Made by a program: the position numbers and the translations under genes. A DNA stretch of 64,000 bases, taken from positions 1-64,000 of the forward strand of contig JAJFFY010000044.1 in the NCBI GenBank assembly GCA_021776415.1, written 5' to 3'. The notes below the pieces were generated by a model that saw only the letters and a program-made list of their open reading frames with translations, made no database searches and was not told where the DNA came from. The DNA is from Hyphococcus sp. Lineage in GTDB: Bacteria; Pseudomonadota; Alphaproteobacteria; Caulobacterales; Parvularculaceae. Positions 44,833 to 53,273 of this stretch are shown here, one piece after another (position 1 is the first letter of the stretch; each line of letters starts with the position of its first letter).

Positions 44833-45711
44833 ATGACCCGTCGCACGGCAAAAGTTTCGATCGCCCTCACTCTAGCCCTTGCAGCCGTTAATGGCGCGCC
44901 GGCGAGCGCCCATCCTGATGGCCCTCATTCAGGCGATGCCCAGGCTGGTGATGCACTGCAAGATGCGCGTCAAAGCATGCCGAAATATGGCGGGCGCAGC
45001 GGCAGCTCATACGGTCCCCACGACTTTCGGCTTGGGCTTCGTTTTGATTATGGTTTTGATGGAACGCAGGCGTCGGATGCGGCGGAAGGCGCGATGAAGA
45101 ATGCAGCCGCCCACCAGCATACCGTTGATTGCCGGCATCTCGGACATGGCGTGGGCCCCGGCGTTTCAGCCAGTGGCGGCGCGCTCGGAGATGGACAACC
45201 ACCCAAGAAAAAATACCCCCAAGCCAAGCCTGGCGCGACACGAACCGCGGCGAACAACAGCGACGAGAAAAAGCCGCCAGCAAATAAAACACCTCCTTCA
45301 AAACACCCTGTGCAGTCCGGCGAGAAAACAACGGAAGTCCCGCAACCCCCAGCTATTTTGACGGGCAAGAACGCTCGCCGCGATCGCTTTGATGTCTTTC
45401 CAGAACCGAAAGGCGTCGATTACGAAACGGCGGGAGCAAAAGGCGGGTTTTCTGAAGTCGGCGGGCTGGAGTTAGAAGTCGAGCCAATCGAATATCGTGA
45501 TGGAAGCTCCAGCGACTATCACAAAAGTAAGCAACCAGGCATTCCGAAATATACGAATATTTACGGCCCGAGACCGCCGGTTGATGGTGAGTTTGCAAAA
45601 GAACTCTTGCGTGAAGTCAGGTTCCGGATTGAGCTTGAAGACCTCAAAGCTGAGCATTTTCCCGAACGTAAAGGGAAGTCGGCGCAACCCCGTTCGAGCC
45701 AAAAGCGCTGA
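44833..45711 (+). CDS. Hypothetical secreted protein
   Basis: The 292-residue protein has a signal peptide (MTRRTAKVSIALTLALAAVNGAPASA), followed by low-complexity Pro/Lys/Ser/Thr-rich sequence (QPPKKKYPQAKPG, NKTPPSKHPVQSGE) and a C-terminal acidic/basic region. Histidine-containing HPDGPHSGD and AAAHQHTVDCRHLGHG could bind metal, but this is speculation. The GGAG at 44822-44825 favours ATG 44833. No family is recognised. Confidence 0.6.
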   Translation: MTRRTAKVSIALTLALAAVNGAPASAHPDGPHSGDAQAGDALQDARQSMPKYGGRSGSSYGPHDFRLGLRFDYGFDGTQASDAAEGAMKNAAAHQHTVDCRHLGHGVGPGVSASGGALGDGQPPKKKYPQAKPGATRTAANNSDEKKPPANKTPPSKHPVQSGEKTTEVPQPPAILTGKNARRDRFDVFPEPKGVDYETAGAKGGFSEVGGLELEVEPIEYRDGSSSDYHKSKQPGIPKYTNIYGPRPPVDGEFAKELLREVRFRIELEDLKAEHFPERKGKSAQPRSSQKR

Positions 45712-45714
45712 CAA

Positions 45715-46626
45715 TTATAATTCTTCGAAGGCCTGGATCATCCGCTTTCGGAACGCGCTGTCAGGTATTGGGCCTGACAGTGCGCCCATATTTTCACGCA
45801 TATGATCAACGCGCCGGGTCGCGGGAATGGCGACCGTTAGTGCTGGATGCGAGATAATAAATTTCAATAAAAACTGCGCCCAGTTCGCAGCATCGATGTC
45901 TGCGGCCATAGCGGGCAAGGGATGACGCTTGACGGCGTTAATCAAGGCGCCTTCACGAAATGGCCGATTGGCGATGACGGCGACGCCTTTTTCCTGCGCC
46001 AGCGGCAACAGCCGGCGCTCGGCTTCCCGATCCGCAAGGTTGTAGGTGATCTGAATAAAATCGATTGGCTGGGTCTCAACGATGCCCGCAATATCGTCAT
46101 AGCGCAGGCCGGCATAGCTGGTGACGCCCACATATCGCAGGCGCCTTTGCTGCTTCATCTCGAGCAATGTTTCCAGATGCGTGCGCCAACGCACCAGATT
46201 GTGGACTTGCAGGAGGTCAAACTGGTCGACGCCCCAGCGCGCTTTTGTGCGTGCAATCTGGTCCGGCCCGCCGGCGGCGTTGTCAGTCCAGACCTTGTCT
46301 GCCGCGAACAGGGCGCTTGGGCGGCCCAGACGGGCAAGCAAGTCGCCGACAACTGATTGCGATGAGCGATACATGGGCGAGGAGTCTATGACGGCGCCGC
46401 CCATGTCGAAGAAGGTCTGCAAAACTTCTCTGCGTTGCTGGCGAAGGGCCTCGTCAACGCCGACGTCAAAGGTGAGCCAGGTGCCCATCCCGATGGCGGG
46501 GACAGCCTCGCCCGTGGAGGGAATGGATTTCAAAACTCTTCCCGATTGCGCGCGCGCTAGGTGCGTTGCGAATGCCGCGGCGCCGGCGAGAGCTGCAAAT
46601 CTTCGTCTGTTGATTGAGTGCGTCAT
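45715..46626 (-). CDS. Tat-exported aldo/keto reductase
   Basis: The 303-residue protein carries a twin-arginine signal (INRRRFAALAGAAAFA) before an aldo/keto reductase domain. The catalytic tetrad is visible: Asp and Tyr in VIDSSPMY, Lys in FAADKVW and His in LLQVHNLV, with a C-terminal AIPATRRVDHM for NADP. Export before folding-independent cofactor loading is possible through the Tat system. Its gene ends three bases from the preceding convergent gene. Confidence 0.9.
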   Translation of the reverse strand: MTHSINRRRFAALAGAAAFATHLARAQSGRVLKSIPSTGEAVPAIGMGTWLTFDVGVDEALRQQRREVLQTFFDMGGAVIDSSPMYRSSQSVVGDLLARLGRPSALFAADKVWTDNAAGGPDQIARTKARWGVDQFDLLQVHNLVRWRTHLETLLEMKQQRRLRYVGVTSYAGLRYDDIAGIVETQPIDFIQITYNLADREAERRLLPLAQEKGVAVIANRPFREGALINAVKRHPLPAMAADIDAANWAQFLLKFIISHPALTVAIPATRRVDHMRENMGALSGPIPDSAFRKRMIQAFEEL

Positions 46627-46811
46627 CTCAGGCGGGAGCAAAACAAGCGGGGAAGAAACATGCTGACTCCTGAGCGCTAAGAGAAAGGGCAGTGTTGTAG
46701 CTACGGCAATGGATGGTCTGACAAAGCCGTCTAACGTTTTAATGCGATAGAACGACAGAAATCCGCGATGAAGCGCGCCTACTCCGCCTGCACCTTGAAA
46801 ATCAATAAAAG

Positions 46812-46830
46812 CACTTTATATTTCAAAGTG
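46812..46830. promoter_or_regulatory. Inverted repeat upstream of membrane protein/HTH pair
   Basis: CACTTT (46812-46817) and AAAGTG (46825-46830) are separated by ATATTTC, 20 bases before the ATG of the membrane protein. A site like this would suit the HTH protein encoded downstream. Confidence 0.45.
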
Positions 46831-46849
46831 AACATACAGGAGATGATCA

Positions 46850-47524
46850 ATGACCAAGGCAACGGGCGATACTGAAGCTGGCGGCGCATCAGCAAAAGGC
46901 GACGACCTCGCAAGCGAGCTTGCTTATGTGCGCTCGCTTGCGGAAGAGGGCCGTAATGCGCCGCTGGTTGGCGGACGGTTCTTTCTGATTTGGGGCGCTG
47001 TGATCGGTTTTACGGCATTGCTCATTTATGTGAACTACGCCGCCGCCCTCAATCTTGGCTTCGTGAACGGTTTTACTCCGTGGATCACCGCCTTCGTTAC
47101 GGGATGGATCCTGTCTTTCACATTGGGCAGGCGCACGGGCGCCAAACCGGGTGCGCTCACCATCGGAAATCAGACGGCAAATTCGGTATGGTTCTCGGTG
47201 GGCATATTCATAAGTTTGTTCTGGATCACGCTGATGGTGGTTCACGATAATTATATCGATGGCGGCATGGCGCCTTATTTCTTATTCTCCTTGGTGTTTC
47301 CGGTTGCGTTTGGGCTATACGGGGTTGCATTTTTTGCAACCGCGACCGCGGCCCGTCTTGGCTGGTTGCGTTACTTTGCTTACCTGTCCTGGGGCTTTGC
47401 TATTGTGTCGCTTTTCCTTCTCGGCAGCCCTCACCAATTGCTGGTTGGCGCCGTCGGCTCATTGTCTTGCGCGGCTCTGCCAGGGTTGATTTTGGTACGC
47501 CAAGAACCGAGTGAAATAGTATAG
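46850..47524 (+). CDS. Multi-pass inner-membrane protein
   Basis: The 224-residue protein begins with a soluble acidic stretch of about 40 residues (ASELAYVRSLAEEGRNAPL), then about six hydrophobic segments (FFLIWGAVIGFTALLIYV, WITAFVTGWILSFTLG, VWFSVGIFISLFWITLMVV, YFLFSLVFPVAFGLYGVAFFA, YLSWGFAIVSLFLLG). I do not recognise a transporter or enzyme. It lies 3 bases before an HTH gene, a frequent membrane-protein/HTH pair. The AGGAG ribosome site is clear. Confidence 0.8.
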   Translation: MTKATGDTEAGGASAKGDDLASELAYVRSLAEEGRNAPLVGGRFFLIWGAVIGFTALLIYVNYAAALNLGFVNGFTPWITAFVTGWILSFTLGRRTGAKPGALTIGNQTANSVWFSVGIFISLFWITLMVVHDNYIDGGMAPYFLFSLVFPVAFGLYGVAFFATATAARLGWLRYFAYLSWGFAIVSLFLLGSPHQLLVGAVGSLSCAALPGLILVRQEPSEIV

Positions 47525-47527
47525 ACC

Positions 47528-47845
47528 ATGCCGTCTCAACCTGACTTTGATTACCGTGAAATCGACGATGTCATACACGGTCGCGCGCGCCTGGCGATCA
47601 TGGCGTTTTTATCGGGCGCTGGCGCTGCGGACTTTAATGAGTTGAAGGCGCGCATCGGCGGCACGGATGGCAATATGTCGGTGCATATCCGCAAGCTGGA
47701 AGAGGCCGGTTATATCCGTGTTGAGAAGAAATTTTCCGGGCGCCGGCCGTTGACGATTTGCCATCTGACGAAACCCGGGCGCGAAGCCTGGATCGCTTAT
47801 ATTGCGAGAATGGAAGCTTTGATGCGTCCGAGCGCGGCGGAGTAA
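47528..47845 (+). CDS. Winged-helix regulator (HTH_34/MarR-like)
   Basis: The 105-residue protein is a stand-alone winged helix: RARLAIMAFLSGAGAADFNELKARIG, then GNMSVHIRKLEEAGYIRVEKKFSGRRPLT, with CHLTKPGREAWIAYI at its end. It is like the HTH_34 regulators encoded after small membrane proteins. It probably represses its own operon through the repeat at 46812-46830. Translation is probably coupled to the gene before it. Confidence 0.88.
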   Translation: MPSQPDFDYREIDDVIHGRARLAIMAFLSGAGAADFNELKARIGGTDGNMSVHIRKLEEAGYIRVEKKFSGRRPLTICHLTKPGREAWIAYIARMEALMRPSAAE

Positions 47846-48130
47846 TTATTTCCGTGACGATAATAGTCTGGAGATAAGCCAGATCGGTATGACAATCGCC
47901 GCACCGATAAGAAGATATGTGCCGAGCGTCATGGCTATTTCGGCAGCGCTTTCACCGAGGCTGTGAATCAGCCTTCTTGCCGTCGTGAAGATGCCGCGCC
48001 AGAATTCTTCAGGTCTGACGCCGACGAAGGAAAAAATCGCCCCGACAATAATGCTGGCGATGACAAGCCGCAGGATAGTTCGACCCGTGCTTTTGCCGAC
48101 AATGCGCGATTTGAGGTCGTTGTCAGCCAT
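47846..48130 (-). CDS. DUF6460-like small membrane protein
   Basis: The 94-residue protein has two hydrophobic segments (ILRLVIASIIVGAIFSFVGV and LGTYLLIGAAIVIPIWLISRLL) joined by a helix with RPEEFWRGI and RRLIHSLGES. The layout matches DUF6460 proteins of alphaproteobacteria, of unknown function. It ends next to the stop of the convergent HTH gene. The start ATG is at 48130. Confidence 0.7.
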   Translation of the reverse strand: MADNDLKSRIVGKSTGRTILRLVIASIIVGAIFSFVGVRPEEFWRGIFTTARRLIHSLGESAAEIAMTLGTYLLIGAAIVIPIWLISRLLSSRK

Positions 48131-48192
48131 GATCAGTCCTCTCTTTGCGCGGGGAGGTTAGCCCCGCGCGGAGAGCTGATCAACCAGCCCGC

Positions 48193-48269
48193 GCACGAAG
48201 GCGCGCTGATTAATATTAGACCGCATTCGCGGTCGGGCACGAAGGCGCGCTGATTATAATTAGACCGCC
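48193..48269. repeat. Two tandem copies of a palindromic repeat
   Basis: Copy 1 (48193-48236) and copy 2 (48237-48269) both begin GCACGAAGGCGCGCTGATTA and contain ATTAGACCGC. Copy 1 has a perfect hairpin GACCGC-ATTC-GCGGTC at 48219-48234; copy 2 stops after its left arm. A closely related inverted copy is at 53197-53240, upstream of the GIY-YIG gene. Confidence 0.8.
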
Positions 48270-48796
48270 TATGCCCTCATTGCATCGGTAAGTTCAACCA
48301 ATGCAGCTTTGATTTCTTCCATTTCCTCGCGGATAACGCTGATCAGCAGTGTTGTTTCAGCGAATTCCGCCTCGCCAACGCTTTCGCGTGTGTCGGCAAG
48401 TTCTCGTTCAACGCGGTCAAGCTCTCGGGCCACTTTTTTGAACACGCGGTTAGCTGTCGTTGTCACAACGGTGCTCGCGGTCTTGAGTGCGACCTTCATG
48501 ATGACTGCGCCGCCGGGCGCTGACTTCACCTCTTCGCGGGCTTCCTCGATCTCGGCGACGGCGTCCCTTATTTCCGCCCGTGCCTCGGCCATTTCTTCGC
48601 GCAGTTCGGCAATATCATCGGCATCAAGTTCGATAAGCTGTTCAAGCAGATCCTCGTCATCGTTTAAGGAAAATCCGTCAAAGGAGATGTTTGCATCATA
48701 GGCGGCGGCTGTTGTCGGCGCGGCTATGGCGAAGGCGAAGGCGGCCGCGCCGGCGATGGCGAAGCTATGTAGAGGGTTTGTGATTGTCGTCGACAT
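48269..48796 (-). CDS. Secreted coiled-coil protein
   Basis: The 175-residue protein has a signal peptide (FAIAGAAAFAFAIAAPTTAAA, ending near residue 30) and a nearly all-helical mature part with heptad patterns (IAELREEMAEARAEIRDAVAEIEEAREEV region, and RELDRVERELADTRE). It probably forms a periplasmic coiled coil. ATG 48796 has AAAGGACC before it; an upstream in-frame ATG gives a longer, implausible leader. No family is recognised. Confidence 0.7.
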   Translation of the reverse strand: MSTTITNPLHSFAIAGAAAFAFAIAAPTTAAAYDANISFDGFSLNDDEDLLEQLIELDADDIAELREEMAEARAEIRDAVAEIEEAREEVKSAPGGAVIMKVALKTASTVVTTTANRVFKKVARELDRVERELADTRESVGEAEFAETTLLISVIREEMEEIKAALVELTDAMRA

Positions 48797-48978
48797 ATTT
48801 TTGGTCCTTTTCTTTATCAGGCGCATTTTTTCGTTTATCGGGCCTTTTGCGGCCACAGTTTTTATGATTGACGCTACGCTACAAATATCTGGCGATCCTG
48901 GATGCCGTTGCCAGCCTCAGCAATGGATTTGCGATAAAGCGTTGCGGCAAAGCGCTGAAAGCACCCTTCACAGGCGTT

Positions 48979-49830
48979 TTAAGAGGCGTTTTCCATATAA
49001 ATTGATCGGGTAGGATAAGGGATCGATACGCCAGCGGCATCGAAGCGCTCTTTGATCGTCTTGGTCAGCGCCCATTTCACAGGAAAATAATCGCCGCCAT
49101 CAACCCAGACGCGGCAGACAATATCGACCGAGCTATCGCCAAGGTTGTCGACTGCGATTACCGGCTCGGGCGCTTTCTTAACCCGGGCGTCGCCCTCAAC
49201 TTCCGCGCGGATTATGTCCATCGCCTTGTCGAGATTGTCATTATAGGAAACCCCAAACACGAAATCGACGCGGCGGGTTTTATAACCGGCATAGTTGGTG
49301 ATGACATCGTCAAAAATTTTGCCATTGGGAATGATGACCATCTTGTTGTCGGGGGTTGCAAGCTCTGTGGTGAACAGGCCGATGGATTTTACGGTTCCGG
49401 CAACGCCCGCCGCCTCAACAAAGTCACCGACATCAAATGGGCGAAAGCCAAGCATCATCACGCCCGAGGCGACATGGCCCAGCGTTCCCTGTAGCGCCAG
49501 ACCAATTGCCAGGCCCGCGGCGCCGATGAGCGCGGCAAAGCTGGTGGTCGGCACGCCGAATATGCCGAGCGTGGTAATCAGGACGAGTGCGATCAGCCCG
49601 TAATGGATCAGGCTTGAAAGAAACCCGGCAAGCGTTGTGTCGACCTTGCCGGTTTTGCTCATGGCTCGGACGGCGATTTTCTTGATCCATCCGGCGACCC
49701 ACAGCCCGACAATGAGAACAATGAGAGCGCCGGCAGCACTTGGCAGAAATCCCGACGCTTTTTCGATCATGCCCTGGGCAAGCTGCACGGCAAAATCGAT
49801 ATCGTCGGATTGGGGGGCGCTGGCTTGCAT
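48979..49830 (-). CDS. mscS: Small-conductance mechanosensitive channel (MscS family)
   Basis: MscS-type channel of 283 residues with three membrane helices. The pore helix is clear: FAALIGAAGLAIGLALQGTLGHVASGVMML (quoted as landmark blocks AALIGAAGLAIGLALQG and LGHVASGVMML). The soluble part follows with FRPFDVGDFVEAAGVAGTV, VIIPNGKIFDDVITNYAG and the C-terminal ending FDAAGVSIPYPTR. It releases solutes on osmotic downshock. Only the minimal MscS core is present, without large N-terminal additions. Confidence 0.95.
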   Translation of the reverse strand: MQASAPQSDDIDFAVQLAQGMIEKASGFLPSAAGALIVLIVGLWVAGWIKKIAVRAMSKTGKVDTTLAGFLSSLIHYGLIALVLITTLGIFGVPTTSFAALIGAAGLAIGLALQGTLGHVASGVMMLGFRPFDVGDFVEAAGVAGTVKSIGLFTTELATPDNKMVIIPNGKIFDDVITNYAGYKTRRVDFVFGVSYNDNLDKAMDIIRAEVEGDARVKKAPEPVIAVDNLGDSSVDIVCRVWVDGGDYFPVKWALTKTIKERFDAAGVSIPYPTRSIYMENAS

Positions 49831-50147
49831 AAATCTACCTCGTTTGGGCCATTGGAGGGACTGCCAAAGGCTGATGACAAGCGGCGGCTATAAAATGATC
49901 CGGCCGGGTTTGAAAAGAGCGCAAAAAAATCTGCTAATGACGGTTTTGGCCCATTTCGGATGTAACGCCGCACGCAACATTTTTCCTCGTCCGGTTGAAT
50001 AAGCCTTGCCGGTTTCGGGTTTTACGTGTGCCACATAAGGCCTGTAGCCGGCCGGTTGGCGATATTCGGCCATCGCGGCTAAATCTCATCCTTACGCGCC
50101 GCCCACGCCGCATCTTGCTGGCTTCCCGGATTTTTTTGGAGGCCCAG
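49831..50147. other. Intergenic region between mscS and the DUF2793 gene
   Basis: About 317 bases between divergent genes. No conserved gene, hairpin or repeat is recognised. The right end holds a TTGGAGG ribosome site (50137-50143) for the DUF2793 gene. Confidence 0.5.
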
Positions 50148-51578
50148 ATGGACCAATCCCCCCGCCTATCGCTTTCCTATCTCATGCCCGCGCAAGCGCA
50201 AAAGCATGTCACCGTCAACGAGACCTTTCGGCGGCTTGATCAGCTGGTGCAACAGACCGTTCTGTCACGCACGCTTGCCGTCGAGCCCGCCGCGCCAAAC
50301 GATGGCGACGCCTATATTCTGCCCGCCAGCCCGACCGGAACGCTATGGGCGACGTTCGTGCAGAACAATATCGCCGCCTATCAGGACGGCGCCTGGACGC
50401 AAATTTCCGCCGCGGAGGGGTTTAGCGCCTGGGTCGCGGACGCTGATGAATTCATCATCTATGATGGCGCGGCGTGGAACACTGTGTCCGGCGGCGGCAG
50501 CGAGACCGCAGCAAAGTTCGGCGTCAACACAACAGCCGATGCAACGAACAAGTTCGCCGTCAAATCAAACGCTATTTTGTTCGATGCACTCGATGTCGCA
50601 GAGAGCGGAACCGGCGACAGCCAGGTCAAAGTCAATAAACAAGCCGTCGGCGATACGGCGTCGCATTTGTTCCAGACCGGATTTTCCAGCCGCGCCGAGT
50701 TTGGCCTTACCGGCGATGATGACTTTCACATCAAAGTGAGCCCTGACAATTTTACGACAACATATGAAGCGATAACCATTGATAAGGATAACGGTTTTAT
50801 CGGGATCGGAACCAATTCACCGACAGTCCCTTTTCATGTAAACGCCAGCTTAAATAACGTTGCCTTCAAACTCGAAGGAACTGATCCAACAGTTGTATTC
50901 CAGATGCTTGACGACACAACGACAGCGACAGGCAATGGTCCAATCCTGTTTTTGAGAACGGGCGATAAAACGCAGTTTTATACTGCGGGCTCAGCACGCA
51001 TGAGCATCGATTCGTCCGGCGATGTCGGTATTGGAATATCCAGCCCAACCTCGCGCCTACATGTGTTTGGCGGCGGCGTTCAGGTTGGCGCCCCCACTGG
51101 CGGGGATAAAGGCGCCGGAACCATTAACGCCAATGCAGTCTATGACGACAACACATTGCTCACCTGCTATGTTTTTGATCAAGAGCTTGACGGCGCCATT
51201 GATGAAGCGAAGTGGGATGAAAAGGTTCCTGATAGAATAGTCCCTGCAGAATTTGAGCTCGAGCCAGGCACGTTTAAAGAGCGCGCTCTAAAACCAGAAC
51301 AAAATATAGCGCGCAAGCATGAACCGATGCGTAAATTCTCGACGCGTATCGGGACTGTCGAAGACCCGCTGACGTTGGACGGCTATGCAAAACACTGGCG
51401 TGAGAAACGCCACCTCACCTCAATGCCCAATGAGGCGACATTCGACCCCGTGAATGGGCAAATGACCACAGGCGAGTGGGTGCAGCGCCTGGTCGAGACT
51501 GTAGAGATACAGGCGGTGCTGATTGAAAAGTTGAACCAACTTGTGAAAACGCTGGAAATAACAAAGTCGCCGCGATGA
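50148..51578 (+). CDS. DUF2793 phage/GTA tail-fibre-like protein
   Basis: The 476-residue protein opens with the DUF2793 signature: RLSLSYLMPAQAQKHVTVNE, FRRLDQLVQQTVLSRTL, and APNDGDAYILPASPTGTLWA, a domain of tail-fibre proteins in prophages and gene transfer agents. Middle repeats of the IGIGTNSPTVPFHV and VGIGISSPTSRLHVFGGG type are typical of fibre shafts. The C-terminal 120 residues are charged and helical (TGEWVQRLVETVEIQAVLIEKLNQ). No other phage or GTA structural gene is adjacent, so it is a lone gene. Start ATG 50148. Confidence 0.85.
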   Translation: MDQSPRLSLSYLMPAQAQKHVTVNETFRRLDQLVQQTVLSRTLAVEPAAPNDGDAYILPASPTGTLWATFVQNNIAAYQDGAWTQISAAEGFSAWVADADEFIIYDGAAWNTVSGGGSETAAKFGVNTTADATNKFAVKSNAILFDALDVAESGTGDSQVKVNKQAVGDTASHLFQTGFSSRAEFGLTGDDDFHIKVSPDNFTTTYEAITIDKDNGFIGIGTNSPTVPFHVNASLNNVAFKLEGTDPTVVFQMLDDTTTATGNGPILFLRTGDKTQFYTAGSARMSIDSSGDVGIGISSPTSRLHVFGGGVQVGAPTGGDKGAGTINANAVYDDNTLLTCYVFDQELDGAIDEAKWDEKVPDRIVPAEFELEPGTFKERALKPEQNIARKHEPMRKFSTRIGTVEDPLTLDGYAKHWREKRHLTSMPNEATFDPVNGQMTTGEWVQRLVETVEIQAVLIEKLNQLVKTLEITKSPR

Positions 51579-51595
51579 TGAAGTTACGCGCCTGC

Positions 51596-52111
51596 CTAAG
51601 CCGGCTTGAATGTCAGCGCGACGCCGTTGTTGCAATAGCGCAGCCCGGTTTGCGCCGGGCCGTCCTTGAAAAGATGGCCCTGATGGCCGCCGCAACGCGC
51701 GCAATGATATTCGGTGCGCGGAATGATCAGCTTGAAATCGTTCTTGGTCTCAAGCGCGCCGGGAATATAGTCAAAAAAGCTCGGCCAGCCGGTGCCGCTG
51801 TCAAATTTTTGCTCGGCCTTAAAAAGATCAAAGCCGCAGCCGGCGCAGGCGAAAATCCCGTCGCGTTTTTCATCGTCGAGGGGACTGGAGCCAGGGCGTT
51901 CGGTCGCCTCCCGTCGCAACACCGCATAAGCCTCCGGCGACAGGCGGGTCTTCCATTCTTTTTGCGAAAGCTGCCATTTATCGTAGTCGGGAATGTCGCT
52001 TGCGTTGCTTTTGCCTTTTGTCATCGATCGTTCCTTCGCTTGGCCGCCGCTCACAGCGGCGACGCCGCCGAGAAGTCCAAGGCTGAGTGCCCGCCGCGTT
52101 ATTCTGGTCAT
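51596..52111 (-). CDS. msrB: Peptide-methionine (R)-S-oxide reductase, Tat-exported
   Basis: MsrB repairs methionine-R-sulphoxide. The 171-residue protein has a twin-arginine signal (ITRRALSLGLLGGVAAVSGG), then zinc-binding pairs CAGC and CARC, the GTGWPSFFDY active-site block, and GGHQGHLFKDG with the catalytic Cys in RYCNNGVAL. The Asn-Asn-Gly after the Cys is a small variation on the usual INS/NGA. Export signals suggest it acts in the periplasm. It is convergent with the tail-fibre gene and upstream of ubiA's end. Confidence 0.94.
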   Translation of the reverse strand: MTRITRRALSLGLLGGVAAVSGGQAKERSMTKGKSNASDIPDYDKWQLSQKEWKTRLSPEAYAVLRREATERPGSSPLDDEKRDGIFACAGCGFDLFKAEQKFDSGTGWPSFFDYIPGALETKNDFKLIIPRTEYHCARCGGHQGHLFKDGPAQTGLRYCNNGVALTFKPA

Positions 52112-52170
52112 CGTTTCGTCCCGGTTTTACTACGAGCCCACCTTGGAGGCGACTGTAGGCAATGATGTGG

Positions 52171-53100
52171 TTAGTTCAAACCCGCCAGCGCTTCACAAAT
52201 TGGCGCCAGCAACAGCAAAAGCCCGGCGTTGCGGTTGGATTTAAAAAGCATCAAGCAATTGTGAGCATCGTTAATATCGAGCTTGCGGATCTGCCAGACA
52301 AAATGCGCGGCGGCGGGCGCCAGCGCCACAAAGAACACAAACGATGCGCCAATGGAAATGCCGGCGGCGGCGAACAGCGCCAGCGTGATAGTGACGAAAC
52401 CCATCAGCCAGCGCGGGGTCGCCGCGCCAAGGCGCAGCGCCGTCGACTTCACGCCGATCAGCGCGTCGTCCTCCTTGTCCTGATGGGCGTAGATGGTGTC
52501 ATAGCCAAGGGTCCAGAAAAACCCGGCGGCGTAGATCGCAAAGGCGCCGGGCGAGAGCACGCCTGCCGCCGCTGCGTAGCCGACCAGCGCACCCCAATTG
52601 AAGGTAAGGCCAAGCCAGGCCTGGGGCCAATAGGTGATGCGCTTCATAAACGGGTAGATCGCCACCAGAGCCAGCGAGGCGAGCCCGACAAAGATAGCGA
52701 AGGCATTGAATTGGACCAGAACAACAAGGCCGATGAGACAAAGCGCGATCAGAAACGCCCAGGCCTGGCGCAGGGAGATCTGTCCCGACGGAATCGGGCG
52801 CAGCGCGGTACGCTCGACCTGGCCGTCAAAATCCCGGTCGACGATGTCGTTATAAGCGCAGCCGGCGCCGCGCATGACATAGGCGCCGATAGCGAACAGG
52901 CTCGCATACCACAGCAGCTCGAGGCCGCCATGCCCCGCACTTGCGGCCAGCGCGAGCCCCCAAAAGCACGGGATCAACAGCAGCCAAACGCCAATCGGCC
53001 GGTCAGCGCGCATCAGGCGCAGATAGGGCCGCGCGCGCATTGGCGCGCGATCGACCCAATTGCCGGGCACGGCGTCGGCAGGTGCGACGGGATTGGTCAT
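52171..53100 (-). CDS. ubiA: 4-hydroxybenzoate polyprenyltransferase
   Basis: Membrane prenyltransferase that adds a polyprenyl chain to 4-hydroxybenzoate in ubiquinone synthesis. The 309-residue protein has about eight membrane helices and the two Asp-rich motifs: NDIVDRDFD and, later, YDTIYAHQDKEDD, which bind Mg-diphosphate. PIGVWLLLIPCFWGLAL and the SKN-like end SNRNAGLLLL match UbiA. It is divergent from rsmE, in the usual ubiA/rsmE neighbourhood, but a GIY-YIG gene and repeats separate the pair. Confidence 0.96.
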   Translation of the reverse strand: MTNPVAPADAVPGNWVDRAPMRARPYLRLMRADRPIGVWLLLIPCFWGLALAASAGHGGLELLWYASLFAIGAYVMRGAGCAYNDIVDRDFDGQVERTALRPIPSGQISLRQAWAFLIALCLIGLVVLVQFNAFAIFVGLASLALVAIYPFMKRITYWPQAWLGLTFNWGALVGYAAAAGVLSPGAFAIYAAGFFWTLGYDTIYAHQDKEDDALIGVKSTALRLGAATPRWLMGFVTITLALFAAAGISIGASFVFFVALAPAAAHFVWQIRKLDINDAHNCLMLFKSNRNAGLLLLLAPICEALAGLN

Positions 53101-53184
53101 GGGCGTTTTCTAGCCGTTCCGGCTGAGATGAGCAAAAAGCGTTTTGTCGTCCACGCAGAAAAACCTATAGGCTTTGCCATGTAT

Positions 53185-53259
53185 CTGGGTCCCCTGCCGA
53201 CCGCGAAGCGGTCAAATTATAATCAGCGCGCCTTCGCGCGCGGGCGCGGGGATGAGCGG
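53185..53259. repeat. Left REP-like repeat of the GIY-YIG unit
   Basis: It begins CTGGGTCCCC (53185-53194) and ends GCGGGGATGAGCGG (53246-53259). The ends match, in reverse orientation, the right repeat at 53567-53596. The interior (53197-53240) holds a GACCGC-GAA-GCGGTC hairpin and an inverted copy of the 48.2-kb repeat. Confidence 0.8.
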
Positions 53260-53273
53260 AGGGAGGTGCTAGA

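Noticed and set aside
48193-48269. Possible CRISPR-like repeats
   Set aside because: Only two adjacent copies, no spacers of regular length between them and no cas genes. They belong to a palindromic intergenic repeat family.
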